Origin: Capnocytophaga granulosa ATCC 51502
GTDB lineage: Bacteria; Bacteroidota; Bacteroidia; Flavobacteriales; Flavobacteriaceae
DNA length: 64,000 nt
Assembly (NCBI RefSeq): GCF_000411115.1
Contig: NZ_KE150257.1
Span: 1 to 64,000 of the forward strand
Reading direction: 5' to 3'
Shown: in pieces, positions 63,252-64,000 of the stretch
Numbering within the stretch: the first letter of the stretch is position 1
Layout: every line of letters begins with the position of its first letter
The notes under the pieces: model-generated
Seen by the model: the letters and a program-made list of their open reading frames with translations, nothing else
Database searches by the model: none
What the model was told of the DNA's origin: nothing
Translations under genes and position numbers: made by a program

Positions 63252-63764
63252 ATGAATACTACTGCAACCTTAGTAAAACACATCATCAAAGCCCGCAAGA
63301 GTACTTTCCCTGCGGACTATACTGGGGAGCCTATACCTCAGGAGGTGATAGACGATATTCTGGACATCGCCACTTATGCCCCTAACCATAAGAAAACCAA
63401 GCCTTGGCGTCTGAAAGCCTTCCGTGGAGAGGAGAAAACTGCCCTAGGAGCCGAACTCCAACGCCTCTATAAGGGACATGTGCCCGCGGAGAAATTCTCT
63501 CAGGAGACTTACGATACCCTTGCCCAAAAGGTAGCCAAGACCGATACGATTATCTCCATCTCAGTGGAGTTCAGCGGTAAGGTACCCCAGTGGGAGGAAG
63601 TCGCTGCCGTGGCTATGGCTGTACAGAACATGTATCTGCTATGCACCGCCTATGAGCTAGGCTGCTACTGGGGTTCCCCTGCCTTTGGCCCTAAGCTCAA
63701 GGACTTCTTGCACCTTAGCGAAAACCAAGAGTGCTATGGAATCTTTTTTATAGGAAGCCTTTAA
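63252..63764 (+). CDS. Nitroreductase family protein (YdjA-like), C-terminus shortened
   Basis: 170 aa from ATG 63252. FMN-binding fold: KHIIKARKSTFPADYTGEPI, APNHKKTKPWRLKAFRGEEK, LLCTAYELGCYWGSPAF. It should reduce nitro groups or quinones with NAD(P)H. E. coli YdjA and relatives carry about 20-25 residues more after the GFxxxG motif (here GIFFIGSL), which are absent: the stop comes exactly where the TTAATGACTAGTGACAAGTG array begins. The start at 63228 is rejected for lack of family match. Confidence 0.88.
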   Translation: MNTTATLVKHIIKARKSTFPADYTGEPIPQEVIDDILDIATYAPNHKKTKPWRLKAFRGEEKTALGAELQRLYKGHVPAEKFSQETYDTLAQKVAKTDTIISISVEFSGKVPQWEEVAAVAMAVQNMYLLCTAYELGCYWGSPAFGPKLKDFLHLSENQECYGIFFIGSL

Positions 63765-63768
63765 TTAA

Positions 63769-63820
63769 TGACTAGTGACAAGTGACTAATGATTGGTAGT
63801 TAGTCACTTGTCACTAGTCA
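63769..63820 (+). terminator. Perfect 21-bp hairpin after the nitroreductase gene
   Basis: The arm 63769-63789 (TGACTAGTGACAAGTGACTA plus A) is perfectly complementary to 63800-63820 across a 10-nt loop. It begins 4 nt after the TAA. Further reversed words run to the recN start. Terminator role inferred. Confidence 0.7.
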
Positions 63821-63842
63821 CTTGTCATTAATCATTGAATTC

Positions 63843-64000
63843 GTGTTACAATCATTAGCTATTAAGAACTTTGCCCTTATTGAGGACATCAAGATTCATT
63901 TCTCTAAGGGCTTTACTATTATCACAGGGGAGACAGGCTCTGGGAAGTCTATCCTCTTGGATGCGCTTGCCTTGGTCTTAGGCCGTAGAGCAGACCTCAG
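63843..64000 (+). CDS. recN: DNA repair protein RecN (5' part)
   Basis: The first 52 codons from GTG 63843 run off the right edge. SMC-like ATPase; N-terminal motif LAIKNFALIEDI and Walker A ITGETGSGKSILLDALAL identify RecN, which acts in double-strand-break repair. No ATG is available in frame, so GTG is taken. Its leader is the reversed word array ending TCATTAATCATTGAATTC. Confidence 0.9.
   Translation, partial: MLQSLAIKNFALIEDIKIHFSKGFTIITGETGSGKSILLDALALVLGRRADL

Overview
The window is chromosomal DNA from a member of the Bacteroidota, most likely family Flavobacteriaceae and probably Capnocytophaga or a close relative. The basis is: promoters with the Bacteroidota -7 element TAnnTTTG about 10-60 nt before many starts; a type IX secretion plug protein (DUF5103); a giant type IX-style adhesin; HmuY/TonB-dependent heme or iron capture genes; the tig-clpP-clpX order; and few Shine-Dalgarno sequences. 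Species assignment is inference. I saw no rRNA, tRNA, CRISPR array, prophage or intact insertion sequence.

Layout. 1-5751: 5' part of a giant secreted multi-domain protein on the minus strand, running off the left edge. 6069-16345: two tandem giant DUF4132 proteins (1659 and 1667 aa) whose C-terminal thirds are almost identical. 16437-22835: pgi, a 5'-truncated DUF1016 nuclease-like gene holding two perfect palindromes, the DUF5103 plug gene, a Uma2 endonuclease and ccoG. 23026-26709: tatA, mrp, an OsmC gene and recJ on one strand. 26824-31724: two tandem four-helix membrane proteins, two hypothetical proteins, a membrane-anchored M23 peptidase and a GH3-type ligase. 31811-41655: mnmG, a four-helix-bundle protein, acyl-ACP thioesterase, pheA, a ClC channel, typA/bipA, a small unknown gene and lldP. 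41832-45856: porin, imelysin lipoprotein and di-heme oxidoreductase, a probable iron-linked operon. 46020-51786: an unknown conserved protein, YceI, a ketosynthase, and tig-clpP-clpX. 52120-55468: a lipoprotein phosphodiesterase, a repeat-loaded hypothetical gene and hemL. 55617-61250: an operon of LRR lipoprotein, unknown lipoprotein, TonB-dependent receptor and HmuY, probably surface capture of heme or iron. 61381-62674: hipS-hipT kinase toxin pair without a visible hipB. 63252-64000: nitroreductase and the start of recN.

Two patterns stand out. First, short-word arrays (families such as TGACAAGTGAC, TTAATGGTTAATGA, AGTGAAAAGTGAA and CAATTGTTAATTGT) fill most gene borders. They often begin at the stop codon, or even supply it, and run stop-rich in the sense of the upstream gene. 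They often pair with a reverse-complement copy to make long hairpins, for example a perfect 20-bp stem after ccoG and a perfect 21-bp stem after the nitroreductase gene. They look like a lineage-specific terminator and gene-border system, or a slippage-driven repeat with that effect. Second, the two putative iron/heme operons carry a similar AT-rich, partly symmetrical box directly beside the -7 element, a candidate common operator. Dispersed palindromic elements (54043-54137, 62908-63147 and smaller relatives) are also present.
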